DNA of 64,000 nucleotides from JAUASW01 sp036880965 (GTDB lineage Bacteria; Pseudomonadota; Gammaproteobacteria; Burkholderiales; Burkholderiaceae_C), in assembly GCF_036880965.1 (NCBI RefSeq), contig NZ_JBAJMV010000001.1:62001-126000 (forward strand), given 5' to 3'. This document shows, one piece after another, positions 18,140 through 27,320 of the stretch (positions are counted from its first letter, which is position 1; every line of letters starts with the position of its first letter). Made by a program: the position numbers and the translations under genes. The notes beneath the pieces are model-generated. The model was not told where the DNA came from and did not search any database. It was given only the letters and a program-made list of their open reading frames with translations.

Positions 18140-21100
18140 TCACTCGTAGACGATCTGCGCGTCGCCGAGCTTTTCCAGAGCCTCATCACAAGGCCAGAAC
18201 CTGGCCGCATCGCCCAGGTCCAGCTCGGCCACCGCGCCAGGGCGGCGGATCGACAGGCGCAGCGGCAGGCCTTGCAGCAAGCGGCCCTGCTCGGTTTCGG
18301 TGGCGCGCGCCGGCCAGGTCTTCAAGACCTCGTCCAGTGCCGGCACGGTGGCATCCGGCGGCACGCGCAGGAACTTGCCGAAGCGCGCGCGAGCGCCGGC
18401 CAGGTCCCAGATCGCGGTGACATTCATGCGCAGCCCGCCCGAGAAGCGGTCGTTCTGCACCTTGCCCTGCACGATCAGGAGCTCGTCGTCCGCCAGCAGT
18501 TCCTTGTGGGCATTGAGCAGCTCTTCGTTGGCCACCGCCTCGATGGCATCACTCTTGTCGTCGAGCTTGAAGATGCCGACGCGACCGCGATTGCCGTTGA
18601 TGATGCGCAGGTCAGCCACGATGCCGGCCACCAGCACCGGCTCGCGGCTGTCCTGCAGGTCGGCCACCTGGCGCCTCACCATGCGGCGCACTTCGGCGCC
18701 ACTCTGGTCGAACAGATGGCCGCTCAGGTAGAAGCCGATGGCGGTCTTCTCCAGGCTCAGGCGCTCCTTGATGCTCCAGGGCGCGGCCTCGACCAGCGGC
18801 GGCTCGGCCACCGAGGACCCATGGGTGTCATCGAAGTCGAACAGGCCGCCCTGGTCGGCATTGGCCGTCAGGTTGTCGGCATAGGTGTAGCCCAGGGCCA
18901 CACTGGCCAGGAGGCGTGAGCGCTCCGGCTCGATGGAATCAAAGGCTCCGGCCTTGATCAGGGCCTCGACCACGCGCTTGTTGACCGCCTTGCGGTCGAC
19001 CCGGGCGCAGAAGTCGAAGAAGGTCTTGAAAGGGCCACCCTCGGTGCGGGCCGCGACGATGGCGTGGATGGCACCGACGCCGGTGCCCTTGATGGCGCCC
19101 AGGCTGTAGTTGATCCGCTTCGGGCCCAGCGGCTCGAAGCGGTGCACGCCCAGATTGACATTGGGCGGTTCGAACTCGATGCCAAACAGCTTGGCATCGT
19201 TCAGCAGCACCTTGAGCTTGTCGGTGTCGTCCGACTCGATAGTCATGTTGGCCGCGTAGAACTCGGCCGCATAGTGCGTCTTCAGCCAGGCCGTGTGATA
19301 CGAGAGCAGCGCATAGGCAGCCGCGTGCGACTTGTTGAAGCCATAGCCCGCGAACTTCTCCATCAGGTCGAAGACTTCGTCGGCCTTGGCCTGGTCAAGC
19401 CCCTTCTCGGCCGCGCCCTTGCGGAACAGCTCGCGGTGGGCCGCCATCTCCTCGGCCTTCTTCTTGCCCATGGCGCGGCGCAGCATGTCGGCGCCGCCGA
19501 GGCTGTAGCCGCCCAGCACCTGGGCCGCCTGCATCACCTGCTCCTGGTAGACAAAGACGCCGTAGGTCTCCTCGAGCACCTGGCCCAGCAGCGGATGCGG
19601 GTACTCGATCACTTCCTTGCCGTGCTTGCGCGCCACGAAGGACGGAATCAGGTCCATCGGCCCTGGCCGGTACAGCGACACCAGCGCGATCAGGTCCTCG
19701 AAGCGCGAGGGCTTGGCGTCCTTGAGCAGGCGCTGCATGCCAGGCGATTCAAACTGGAACACGCTCTCCGAGTAGCCCTTGCCAAACAGGTCGAACACCT
19801 TCTTGTCGGCCAGCGGCACCTTGGCCCAGTCGAAGTCCTTCTGCTCCGGATAGCGCGCCTGAATGAAGTTCTTGGCCAGCTCCAGGATGGTCAAGGTGGC
19901 CAGGCCCAGAAAGTCGAACTTCACCAGGCCGATGGCCTCGACGTCGTCCTTGTCATACTGGCTCACGGCGGACGTGGAACCCGGCTGCTGGTACTGCGGA
20001 CAGAAGTCGGTGATCTTGCCTGGCGCGATCAGCACACCACCGGCATGCATGCCGATGGAGCGCACCGTGCCCTCCACGCGTGCCGCCAGCTCGAGCAGGC
20101 CGGCCACCTCTTCGTCGGTCCTTTCGCGCTCTTCGATCTCGGGCGACTCGTGCCGTGCATAAACCATCTTGGCCTTGGCCGGGTCGAAGTCGGGCGGCAG
20201 CTTGGCCAGGGTCACGGTCTTGCCGGGCGGCGCCGGGACCAGCTTGGCGATGGAGTCCACATGGCCAAAGCCCATGCCCAGCACGCGGCCGATGTCGCGC
20301 AACGCGCCCTTGGCCGCCATGGTGCCGAAGGTGGCGATCTGGCTGACGGCAGAGCGGCCGTACTTGTCCTTCACATAGTCGATGACGCGGTCGCGATTGC
20401 CCTGGCAGAAGTCGATGTCGAAGTCGGGCATGGACACCCGCTCCGGATTCAGGAAGCGCTCGAACAGCAACTTGTACTGCAGCGGGTCCAGGTCGGTGAT
20501 CAGCAGCACATAGGCCACCAGCGAGCCGGCGCCCGAGCCCCGGCCGGGGCCGACCGGGCAGCCATTTTCCTTGGCCCACTTGATGAAGTCGCCCACGATC
20601 AGGAAGTAGCCGGGGAAGCCCATCTTGATGATGGTGGCCAGCTCGAACTCCAGCCGCTCCACATAGCGTGGCCGCTCGGCCTCGCGCTTGGCCTCATCGG
20701 GGTACAGCTGCTTCAGGCGGAAGTCCAGGCCTTCGAAGGAGAGCTGGCGGAAATACGCGTCCATCGGCATGCGCGAACCGTCGGCCAGGATGGGCGTCGG
20801 GAAGTCGGGCAACTGCGGCTTGCCCAGCACCAGCGAGAGGCTGCAGCGGCGCGCAATCTCCACCGTGTTGGCCAGGGCCGAAGGAATGTCGGCAAACAGC
20901 TTCTCCATGTCCGACTGCGGACGGAAGAACTGGCCATTGTTGAATCGCTTGATGCGCTTGGGGTTGGCCAGGGTTTCGCCCTCGGCCACGCAGACGCGTG
21001 CTTCATGCGCACCGAAGTCGTCTTCTTCGAGGAACTGCACCGGATGCGTGGCCACCACCGGCAAGCCCAGCTCGGCGGCCAGCGGCACCGAGGCCGCGAC

Positions 21101-21634
21101 CAGGCCCTCCTGGCCCGGCAGCCCGGCGCGCTGCAACTCGATATAGAAGCGATTCGGGAAGATGCCTGCCAGGCGTTTGGCGGTCTCTCGGGCCTTGGCC
21201 TTGTCGCCATTGATCAGCGCGACGCCGACCGCGCCATGCTGGGCGCCGGAGAGGCAGATCAGGCCCTCGCCCAGCTCCTCCAGCCATTCCAGCTTCAGGC
21301 AGGCCTGGTTGCGGATCACGTTCTGAATCCAGGCGCGCGACAGCAGCTCGCTGATGTTCAGATAGCCCTTGCTGTTCTGCACGAGGAGGAGCAGCCGCGT
21401 GGGCGACTTGTCTGTGCCTTCGGGCTCCAGCCAGCAATCGGCGCCGAGGATGGGCTTGACGCCCTTCTTGCGGCAGGCGTTGTAGAACTTGATGCCACCA
21501 AAGAGGTTGGCCAGGTCAGTGATCGCCAGCGCCACCTGGCCGTCCTTGGCCGCCGCCGCAGCGGCATCGTCGACTCTCAGGGTGCCGTCGACGACGGAAA
21601 ACTCGGTATGGGTACGCAGGTGAACAAAAGCCAT
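18140..21634 (-). CDS. dnaE: DNA polymerase III alpha subunit
   Basis: 1164 residues, the replicative DnaE1 length. The N-terminal PHP domain begins FVHLRTHTEFSVVDGTLR. The catalytic aspartates are in PDFDIDF (Asp404, 406, 408), with GPGRGSGAGSLVAYVL just before. The fingers, the tandem HhH region and a C-terminal OB domain (VLVAGIVADLRIINGNRGR) are all seen. It lacks the hallmarks of error-prone DnaE2 context (no imuA/imuB nearby). Start ATG at 21634 with a -10-like TACAAT only five bases upstream. Confidence 0.97.
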   Translation of the reverse strand: MAFVHLRTHTEFSVVDGTLRVDDAAAAAAKDGQVALAITDLANLFGGIKFYNACRKKGVKPILGADCWLEPEGTDKSPTRLLLLVQNSKGYLNISELLSRAWIQNVIRNQACLKLEWLEELGEGLICLSGAQHGAVGVALINGDKAKARETAKRLAGIFPNRFYIELQRAGLPGQEGLVAASVPLAAELGLPVVATHPVQFLEEDDFGAHEARVCVAEGETLANPKRIKRFNNGQFFRPQSDMEKLFADIPSALANTVEIARRCSLSLVLGKPQLPDFPTPILADGSRMPMDAYFRQLSFEGLDFRLKQLYPDEAKREAERPRYVERLEFELATIIKMGFPGYFLIVGDFIKWAKENGCPVGPGRGSGAGSLVAYVLLITDLDPLQYKLLFERFLNPERVSMPDFDIDFCQGNRDRVIDYVKDKYGRSAVSQIATFGTMAAKGALRDIGRVLGMGFGHVDSIAKLVPAPPGKTVTLAKLPPDFDPAKAKMVYARHESPEIEERERTDEEVAGLLELAARVEGTVRSIGMHAGGVLIAPGKITDFCPQYQQPGSTSAVSQYDKDDVEAIGLVKFDFLGLATLTILELAKNFIQARYPEQKDFDWAKVPLADKKVFDLFGKGYSESVFQFESPGMQRLLKDAKPSRFEDLIALVSLYRPGPMDLIPSFVARKHGKEVIEYPHPLLGQVLEETYGVFVYQEQVMQAAQVLGGYSLGGADMLRRAMGKKKAEEMAAHRELFRKGAAEKGLDQAKADEVFDLMEKFAGYGFNKSHAAAYALLSYHTAWLKTHYAAEFYAANMTIESDDTDKLKVLLNDAKLFGIEFEPPNVNLGVHRFEPLGPKRINYSLGAIKGTGVGAIHAIVAARTEGGPFKTFFDFCARVDRKAVNKRVVEALIKAGAFDSIEPERSRLLASVALGYTYADNLTANADQGGLFDFDDTHGSSVAEPPLVEAAPWSIKERLSLEKTAIGFYLSGHLFDQSGAEVRRMVRRQVADLQDSREPVLVAGIVADLRIINGNRGRVGIFKLDDKSDAIEAVANEELLNAHKELLADDELLIVQGKVQNDRFSGGLRMNVTAIWDLAGARARFGKFLRVPPDATVPALDEVLKTWPARATETEQGRLLQGLPLRLSIRRPGAVAELDLGDAARFWPCDEALEKLGDAQIVYE

Positions 21635-21639
21635 GCGCG

Positions 21640-21645
21640 ATTGTA
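21640..21645 (-). promoter_or_regulatory. -10-like element immediately before dnaE
   Basis: Read on the minus strand, TACAAT lies five bases upstream of the dnaE ATG. With normal sigma-70 spacing the transcript would begin at or inside the start codon, giving a leaderless mRNA. Confidence 0.35.
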
Positions 21646-21750
21646 TTGAGCCAGCGCATGGCCATCTTCCGACCCCGGGCTCTCCCGGTCCGCATCAACC
21701 CGAATTGGCATCTGCAGGACGCATGGCGCACGCTATGCTGCCCGCCACAA

Positions 21751-21764
21751 GAATCTATAGATTC
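21751..21764. promoter_or_regulatory. Perfect 14-base AT-rich palindrome
   Basis: GAATCTATAGATTC is its own reverse complement. It sits in the 161-base gap between divergent dnaE and the cyclophilin gene, 31 bases before the latter's ATG, in an otherwise GC-rich setting. The position and symmetry suit a repressor operator, but no regulator is known. Confidence 0.35.
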
Positions 21765-21795
21765 ATTCTGTCAGCCGCCTCTTGCCCAAAGCCTG

Positions 21796-22779
21796 ATGAC
21801 CAAGCCATTCAAGCCCAGCCTCCTGACCCTTTGCGCCGCCGCCGTGCTGGCCATTTCTTCGCTTTCCGCTGAGGCGGCCAAGCCCACAAAGAAGCCGGCC
21901 GCCAAGACGGCTGCCAAGGCCGCCGCTGCAGCACCGGCCGCCAGTGCGGCCAAGCTGCCAAGCAGCGCCGACATCCTGGCCGCAGCCGGCCCGGGCGACT
22001 GGCGCGATGTCTCGCCCGAGCAGTCGCTCCTGATGGAGCTGGCTTCGGGCCCCGTAGTGATCGAACTGGCTGCCGATTTCGCGCCCAAGCATGCCGCCAA
22101 TATCGCGGCTCTGGTGCGTGCTGGTTATTTCGACAACCTGGCCATCATCCGCGTGCAGGACAACTACGTCACCCAATGGGGCGATGCCGAGGAAGATGAA
22201 AGCAAGGTCAAGGCGAAGCCGGCAAACCTGGTCAAGGCTCCCGTGGAATTCGATCGCGCCTTGAAGGGCCTGGCCTTCAACAAGCTGCCCGAACACGATG
22301 GCTGGGCGCCGCAGGCGGGCTTCGTCAATGGCTGGCCGGTGGCGGCCGACCCCAAGACCGGCCGCGCCTGGCTGACCCATTGCTACAGCATGGTCGGCGC
22401 TGCACGTGGCAACGAGCCCGACTCCAGCGACGGCAGCGGCCTCTACACGGTGATCGGCCACGCGCCGCGTGCGCTGGACCTCAACATCACCAACGTCGGC
22501 CGCGTCGTCATGGGCATGGAGCGTCTCTCGGCGCTGCCGCGCGGCACCGGCACGCTGGGCTTCTACGTCAAGCCCGAAGAGCGAACCACCATCCAGCGCG
22601 TGCGCATGCTGACTGACGTGCCCGAGGCCGAGCGCCCCAAGCTGCAGATCCTGCGCACCGACACCGACACCTTCCGCCGCTGGCTCGATTCGCGGCGTTT
22701 CCGCGGCGGCTGGTTCGTGCACAGCCCTGATCGTGTGGATTTGTGCAGCGCCTTGCCACCCACCCGACGCCTGCCCTGA
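21796..22779 (+). CDS. Cyclophilin-type peptidyl-prolyl isomerase, exported
   Basis: 327 residues. MTKPFKPSLLTLCAAAVLAISSLSAEA is a good signal peptide, followed by an Ala/Lys/Pro-rich linker and a cyclophilin domain (PVVIELAADFAPKHAANIAALVRAGYFDN onward). The domain is divergent: the insert between the FHRV-like and GGD-like blocks is long (about residues 125-200). Such proteins assist folding of exported proteins in the periplasm. The start at 21796 is chosen because it gives the signal peptide; a longer frame from 21646 lacks one. It is divergent from dnaE. Confidence 0.85.
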   Translation: MTKPFKPSLLTLCAAAVLAISSLSAEAAKPTKKPAAKTAAKAAAAAPAASAAKLPSSADILAAAGPGDWRDVSPEQSLLMELASGPVVIELAADFAPKHAANIAALVRAGYFDNLAIIRVQDNYVTQWGDAEEDESKVKAKPANLVKAPVEFDRALKGLAFNKLPEHDGWAPQAGFVNGWPVAADPKTGRAWLTHCYSMVGAARGNEPDSSDGSGLYTVIGHAPRALDLNITNVGRVVMGMERLSALPRGTGTLGFYVKPEERTTIQRVRMLTDVPEAERPKLQILRTDTDTFRRWLDSRRFRGGWFVHSPDRVDLCSALPPTRRLP

Positions 22780-22840
22780 CAAACAAGTCGCTCCGGCCTC
22801 CGATCTGAGCAGTCCCCCACAAGCAGTACGGATCACACAC

Positions 22841-24811
22841 ATGCTGGAACGCCATCTGCAAGCGCTTGAAGCCAAGCTGCCGGAACTGTGCCGGCAACTG
22901 CTCGAGGCCACCGAGCAGCGATTGCGGGAAGGCGTGCAACGCCACGCCGACGACACGGCACAGGCGGCACTGAAGAGCTGGCGCAGCCAGCAGTACGCGA
23001 TCGAGCCGGGCCTGCTCGACGGACTGCGCAGCGCACTGCGGCCGACGCCGGCACCGGTGCTGAAAGAGCGGCCGGTGCTGCAGGACATCGACGAGCTGAC
23101 CCTGGTCGATGAAGACCAGGCCGATCAGGCCATCGAGATCTCGCGCATCATTCAGCAGATCGAGGCCCGGGCCGAATGGGAGTTGCGCGAGTTGACCCAG
23201 CTGACCAGCAAGCTGCCAGGCGAAGGCGCGCTGCAGCCGGCCGCCTTTGCGCGCGCACTCAGCGAAGCCACGGCCGGCCTGGCCGACAAGCCGGCCCGCG
23301 CGCTTTGCATTTCCGCCGCGGCCTCGGCGCTGGCCGAGCAGATGCGCGAGCTGGCGCAGCAGGCCACCCAGCGCCTGCGCGGCTGGGGCCTGGAGCCGGC
23401 GGGCTTTGCCGCCATCCTGCCCGAGGAGCGGGTGGTCGAGGACATCGATGTCAGCCGCCACGGCGCCCTGCTCGATCTGCGCGATCGCGTGCATGCCGCC
23501 GACCCCGAGCACCAGCACGACAGCGCGCATGAGCAGACGGCCGAAATGCTCAGCCAGCTGTTCAAGCAGATCATGGCCGACCCCGACCTGGAGCCCCAGG
23601 TCAAGGAGACGATCTGCCGACTGCAGGCCAGCATCTTCCGGCTCGCGGTCGACGAGCCCGAACTGCTGGGTTCGGAGCAGCACCCGACCTGGGCGCTGAT
23701 CAACCAGATCGCCGCCCATGCTGGCGACCATCCGCTGGCCAGCGATCCGCGGGGCGGCCAATTCCTTGCCTTCGTCGAGCAGTTGGTCGAGCGCCTGAGC
23801 GCACCCGAAGAGGCCAGCGTGGCCGCGTTCAGTCGCGCCTTGAACGATGTGCGCGGCTTCATCGACCACGAGCAGGAAGAAGAGCTGCAGGCCTCGGTCT
23901 TCGCGCGGCTGGCGCTCACCAAGAAGGAGCGGCATGACGAACTGTTGCCGCTCTTGCGCCAGCAGGTGCTGGAGCAGGCGCAGGCCTCGCACCACCTGAG
24001 CCCCTTGCTGTTCGAGTTCCTGCTCGGCCCCTGGAGCGAGGCGCTGACCGAATCGGTGCTGGAACATGGCGAGGAGTCGGAGCTCACGCTGGCGCTGACG
24101 ACCTGCATCGAGTCCTTGCTGGCTTCGCTTGAGCCCACCCGCAACGACGCCGAGCGCTCCGCGCTGCGACAGCGCCTGCCCCAGCTGATCGCGCAGCTGC
24201 AGCGCGGCATGGACCTGATCAAGCTGCCGCAGGCCGACCGCGATGCGGTGCTCGACGAACTGATGCAGATCCATCGTGAACGCACCCGGATGGCGGCGCC
24301 CGCAGCGGCTCCTGCAGCCGCGCCTGCTCGTGAGCCAGTGCCGATTGCACCAGCGCAAGCTGAAGCACGGCCACCGGCGCCTGCCAAGCCGGCGCTGAAG
24401 CCGGTGGACGAGCTCAGCGAAGACCAGCTGCTGCATGAATTGCTGCCGCCCGAAACCGATGCCGACCAATGGGGCAACCAGGAAACCAGCATCGCCGCCC
24501 TGCCCACGGTCCACATGGGGCTGGACGACGACACCGGCCCGCTGGTCGCCGCAGCGCGCTGGACCGAGCAGTTGCAGCCGGGCACCCGCTGCAAGCTTTT
24601 CCTGCAAGGCCAATGGGTCAGCGCCAACCTGCTCTGGCGCAGCGACAACGGCAGCTTCTTCATGTTCACCAGCCAGCTCGCCGGTGGTCAGCATTCGATG
24701 ACGCGCCGGGCGCTGGAACGGCTGCGCGCGGAGGGCCTGGCCACCGACGTGACCGGCGCCAGCCTCATGCAGCGGGCAGTGACAGGCATGCTGCACAAGA
24801 TGGCAAGGTGA
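22841..24811 (+). CDS. DUF1631 family protein
   Basis: 656 residues, soluble, mostly alpha-helical. The recognisable DUF1631 body runs from HLQALEAKLPELCRQLLEATEQRL through the DEDQADQAIEISRIIQQIEARAEWEL segment. An Ala/Pro-rich linker follows (about residues 485-520), then a small C-terminal beta domain (TRCKLFLQGQWVSANLLWRSDNGSFFMF) that looks PilZ-like. The family is common in Burkholderiales and other proteobacteria, with no firm function. The ATG at 22841 is used because the upstream frame overlaps the previous gene. Confidence 0.75.
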   Translation: MLERHLQALEAKLPELCRQLLEATEQRLREGVQRHADDTAQAALKSWRSQQYAIEPGLLDGLRSALRPTPAPVLKERPVLQDIDELTLVDEDQADQAIEISRIIQQIEARAEWELRELTQLTSKLPGEGALQPAAFARALSEATAGLADKPARALCISAAASALAEQMRELAQQATQRLRGWGLEPAGFAAILPEERVVEDIDVSRHGALLDLRDRVHAADPEHQHDSAHEQTAEMLSQLFKQIMADPDLEPQVKETICRLQASIFRLAVDEPELLGSEQHPTWALINQIAAHAGDHPLASDPRGGQFLAFVEQLVERLSAPEEASVAAFSRALNDVRGFIDHEQEEELQASVFARLALTKKERHDELLPLLRQQVLEQAQASHHLSPLLFEFLLGPWSEALTESVLEHGEESELTLALTTCIESLLASLEPTRNDAERSALRQRLPQLIAQLQRGMDLIKLPQADRDAVLDELMQIHRERTRMAAPAAAPAAAPAREPVPIAPAQAEARPPAPAKPALKPVDELSEDQLLHELLPPETDADQWGNQETSIAALPTVHMGLDDDTGPLVAAARWTEQLQPGTRCKLFLQGQWVSANLLWRSDNGSFFMFTSQLAGGQHSMTRRALERLRAEGLATDVTGASLMQRAVTGMLHKMAR

Positions 24812-24873
24812 CTTGGGATGGGCCGGCTTGGGAGCGGCCCGGCGCTCGGCCCGGAAGGCCCGCTGCCCGCATC

Positions 24874-24879
24874 TAAAAT
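24874..24879 (+). promoter_or_regulatory. -10-like element before trhO
   Basis: TAAAAT ends six bases before the trhO ATG at 24886. It is the closest match to the sigma-70 consensus among the near-leaderless candidates here, though no good -35 is visible. Confidence 0.35.
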
Positions 24880-24885
24880 CGCGGA

Positions 24886-25671
24886 ATGTCCGCCGCCCTG
24901 CCCATCCTCAATATCTCCTCCTACAAATTCGTCGGCCTGAATGACTGCGCCGCCCTGCGCGAGACGCTGTACCAGCGCGCGCTCGCCCTCGGCCTCAAGG
25001 GCACGGTGCTGCTGGCCGAGGAAGGCATCAACCTCTTCCTGGCAGGCACGGCCGAAGCCGTGCGCGGCTGGGTGGCGCAATTGAAGGCCGACCAGCGCTT
25101 CGCCGATCTCGATCCCAAGGAGAGCTGGAGCGAGGCCGTGCCGTTCAAGAAGCTGCTGGTCAAGGTCAAGCGCGAGATCATCCGCATGGACATGCCCACC
25201 GTGCGCCCCGACCAGGCCGCGCGCCCGCCAGCCGTGACGCCCGAGACGCTCTCGCGCTGGCTGGACCAAGGCGTGGACGATGCCGGCCGGCCCGTGGTGA
25301 TGCTGGACACGCGCAACGACTTCGAGGTCGACTACGGCACTTTCGACAATGCCATCGACTGGCGCATCAAGAAGTTCACCGAGTTCCCCGGCGCCTTGGC
25401 CGATCACCTGGACGAGCTGCGCGGCAAGACCGTCGTGAGCTTCTGCACCGGCGGCATCCGCTGCGAGAAGGCCGCCATCGTGCTTGAGCAGCAAGCGCTG
25501 GACGGCCCCGTCTACCAGCTCGAAGGCGGCATCCTCAGGTACTTCGAGCTGGCCGGCGGCAAGCACTATCACGGCAGCTGTTTCGTGTTCGACCAGCGCG
25601 AGGCCCTGGACGCCGGCCTGCACACGCCGGCCGACCTGCAGCGCCCGGCCAGCGAGGCCCACAGAGGATGA
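24886..25671 (+). CDS. trhO: tRNA U34 hydroxylase TrhO (rhodanese family)
   Basis: 261 residues. An N-terminal acylphosphatase-like domain (LKGTVLLAEEGINLFLAG) is followed by a rhodanese domain (PVVMLDTRNDFEVDYGTF) whose active-site loop CTGGIRCEKA carries Cys187. This is the TrhO/YceA arrangement; in E. coli and B. subtilis the enzyme makes 5-hydroxyuridine at tRNA position 34 using oxygen and prephenate-related chemistry. The downstream zinc-site extension of some relatives is short here. It lies directly before the alpha/beta hydrolase gene, with a GA-rich ribosome site between. Confidence 0.92.
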   Translation: MSAALPILNISSYKFVGLNDCAALRETLYQRALALGLKGTVLLAEEGINLFLAGTAEAVRGWVAQLKADQRFADLDPKESWSEAVPFKKLLVKVKREIIRMDMPTVRPDQAARPPAVTPETLSRWLDQGVDDAGRPVVMLDTRNDFEVDYGTFDNAIDWRIKKFTEFPGALADHLDELRGKTVVSFCTGGIRCEKAAIVLEQQALDGPVYQLEGGILRYFELAGGKHYHGSCFVFDQREALDAGLHTPADLQRPASEAHRG

Positions 25672-25678
25672 AGAGGGG

Positions 25679-26647
25679 ATGAATATCCTCCAGGGCGTGC
25701 TGCTCCGTGCCCTCGGCCTGCTGCTGCTGGCCCTGTGCATGCTGGCAGCGGCCTTCTACGCACCGGAGCGCTCGCTCCAGAGCCTGATCGCCAACTGGGC
25801 GCCCGCGCCATCGGACTTCATCGAGCTGCAGCGGCCCGCCGGCCCTCAGCTGATCCATCTGCGCGACCAGGGCCCGCGCGAGGACCCCATGCCCATCGTG
25901 CTGATCCATGGCACCTCGGCCAGCCTCCATGCCTGGGAAGGCTGGGTGGCCGGCCTGGCCGCCACGCGCCGCGTGATCAGCTTCGACCTGCCGGGCTTCG
26001 GCCTGACCGGCCCCAGCATCGACGGCGACTACAGCGACGAGGCCTATGTCCGCACCATCGTTGCCCTGCTCGACCACCTGCAGCTGGACAAGGTGGTGAT
26101 GGGCGGCAATTCACTGGGCGGCCAGCTGGCCTGGGAAACGGCGCTCTTGCATCCGCAACGGGTGGCTGCGCTGGTGCTGGTGGATGCCGGCGGCCTGGCT
26201 TTCAGGTCCGAATCGGTGCCAGCAGGCTTTCGCGTGGCACGCCTGCCCGGCGTGCGGCACCTGGCGCGCAATCTGTTGCCGCGCCGCCTGGTCGAGAGCA
26301 GCGTGCGCAATGTCTACGGCGACCCGAGCCTGGTCACACCCGCTCTGGTCGACCGCTATTTCGAGCTGACGCTGCGCGAAGGCAACCGCGAGGCGCTGGC
26401 TCGCCGCATCGATCAGTTGAAGCCCGGCTTCTACGCGGATCGCCTGCGCGAGCTGACCCAGCCAACGCTGATTCTCTGGGGCGGCAAGGACCGCCTGATT
26501 CCGCCCGACAACGCGGCTGTCTTCCAGCGCAGCATTGCGGGCAGCCAGCTGGTGATGTTTCCGGCGCTGGGCCACGTGCCCCATGAGGAAGCGCCCGCAG
26601 CCACGCTGAAACCGGTGCAGGAGTTCCTGAACCGCCTGCCGCACTGA
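25679..26647 (+). CDS. Alpha/beta hydrolase, membrane-anchored
   Basis: 322 residues. The first 27 residues (LLRALGLLLLALCMLAAAFYA) form a signal anchor or signal peptide. The fold is canonical: oxyanion HGTSASLHAWEGW, nucleophile GGNSLGG (Ser145), acid GGKDRLIPPD (Asp271), base ALGHVPHEE (His299). The substrate is unknown; the closest kinds act on esters or meta-cleavage products. The ATG at 25679 follows the strong ribosome site GAGGGG eight bases after the trhO stop, so the two are probably cotranscribed. Confidence 0.88.
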   Translation: MNILQGVLLRALGLLLLALCMLAAAFYAPERSLQSLIANWAPAPSDFIELQRPAGPQLIHLRDQGPREDPMPIVLIHGTSASLHAWEGWVAGLAATRRVISFDLPGFGLTGPSIDGDYSDEAYVRTIVALLDHLQLDKVVMGGNSLGGQLAWETALLHPQRVAALVLVDAGGLAFRSESVPAGFRVARLPGVRHLARNLLPRRLVESSVRNVYGDPSLVTPALVDRYFELTLREGNREALARRIDQLKPGFYADRLRELTQPTLILWGGKDRLIPPDNAAVFQRSIAGSQLVMFPALGHVPHEEAPAATLKPVQEFLNRLPH

Positions 26648-26677
26648 ATGCCGCAAGCGGCGACCCGCTGTGTGGTA

Positions 26678-27220
26678 TCAGCCGCCGCCAGGTCTGAGCA
26701 GCCCCAGTGCGCGGCACTGGACCTGCAGCTCATCCACCGAAGACCAGGGCAGGATGGGTGAGTTCTGCCGCTCATCCGGCGGGTTTTGCAAAAGCCCATC
26801 CGACCAGCCGCCGCAGCCCACCAGCGGCAGGAGCGGCCGCCTGTGCAGCCAGGCCAGGCAAACCTCGGAGATCGTGCCGGCGCGGCCGCCGATGACGATG
26901 CAGGCGTCGCCCGCCAGCGCCATCAGGAGGTTGCGCGCATCGCCCATGCCGCAGGGGATGACGGTGGTGGCCGGCCAATCGGCAGCCGGCATCTCGTCGG
27001 CGGGAATGATGCTCAGTACCAGGCCGCCCGCCGCATGGGCACGCTCGGCAGCCACGCGCGTGGCCGGGCTGCCGCAGCCGCTGACCACCGTGATGCCCAA
27101 CTGGGCGAGCCGCTCGCCGGCAGCGCCGGCCAGTTCATAGGCCGTCGAGCCCGGCTCGGCGCTGCCGAGCACACAGACTTGCGGCCGGCGGATGCGGGAT
27201 CTCTCGTTCAATGCCAGCAC
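26678..27220 (-). CDS. SLOG/TIGR00725-like nucleotide-binding protein
   Basis: 180 residues with a Rossmann-like fold: VCVLGSAEPGSTAYELAGAAGERLAQLG at the N-terminus, and IVIGGRAGTISEVCLAWLHRRPLLPL with the GG-x-GT-x-x-E motif of the LOG/SLOG superfamily. The usual PGG of cytokinin-activating LOG enzymes is replaced by IGGRAG, so nucleotide sensing or hydrolysis of another ligand is as likely. The start is a GTG at 27220; other starts are possible. It converges with the hydrolase and diverges from macA. Confidence 0.7.
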   Translation of the reverse strand: MLALNERSRIRRPQVCVLGSAEPGSTAYELAGAAGERLAQLGITVVSGCGSPATRVAAERAHAAGGLVLSIIPADEMPAADWPATTVIPCGMGDARNLLMALAGDACIVIGGRAGTISEVCLAWLHRRPLLPLVGCGGWSDGLLQNPPDERQNSPILPWSSVDELQVQCRALGLLRPGGG

Positions 27221-27320
27221 TCCTCATTCCAAGGGTTAGCCAGAAACCAGGCCTTCCGGCCACGCGCCTCGAAGCGGTTATATTGCGCCGCCATCGTGAC
27301 GGTGGCCGAGGGAGTCTGGA

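Noticed and set aside
19064..21649. 861-codon open frame on the plus strand opposite dnaE
   Set aside because: It is an antisense shadow made by GC-rich codon bias; its product is low-complexity His/Gln/Arg-rich and dnaE on the other strand is unmistakable.
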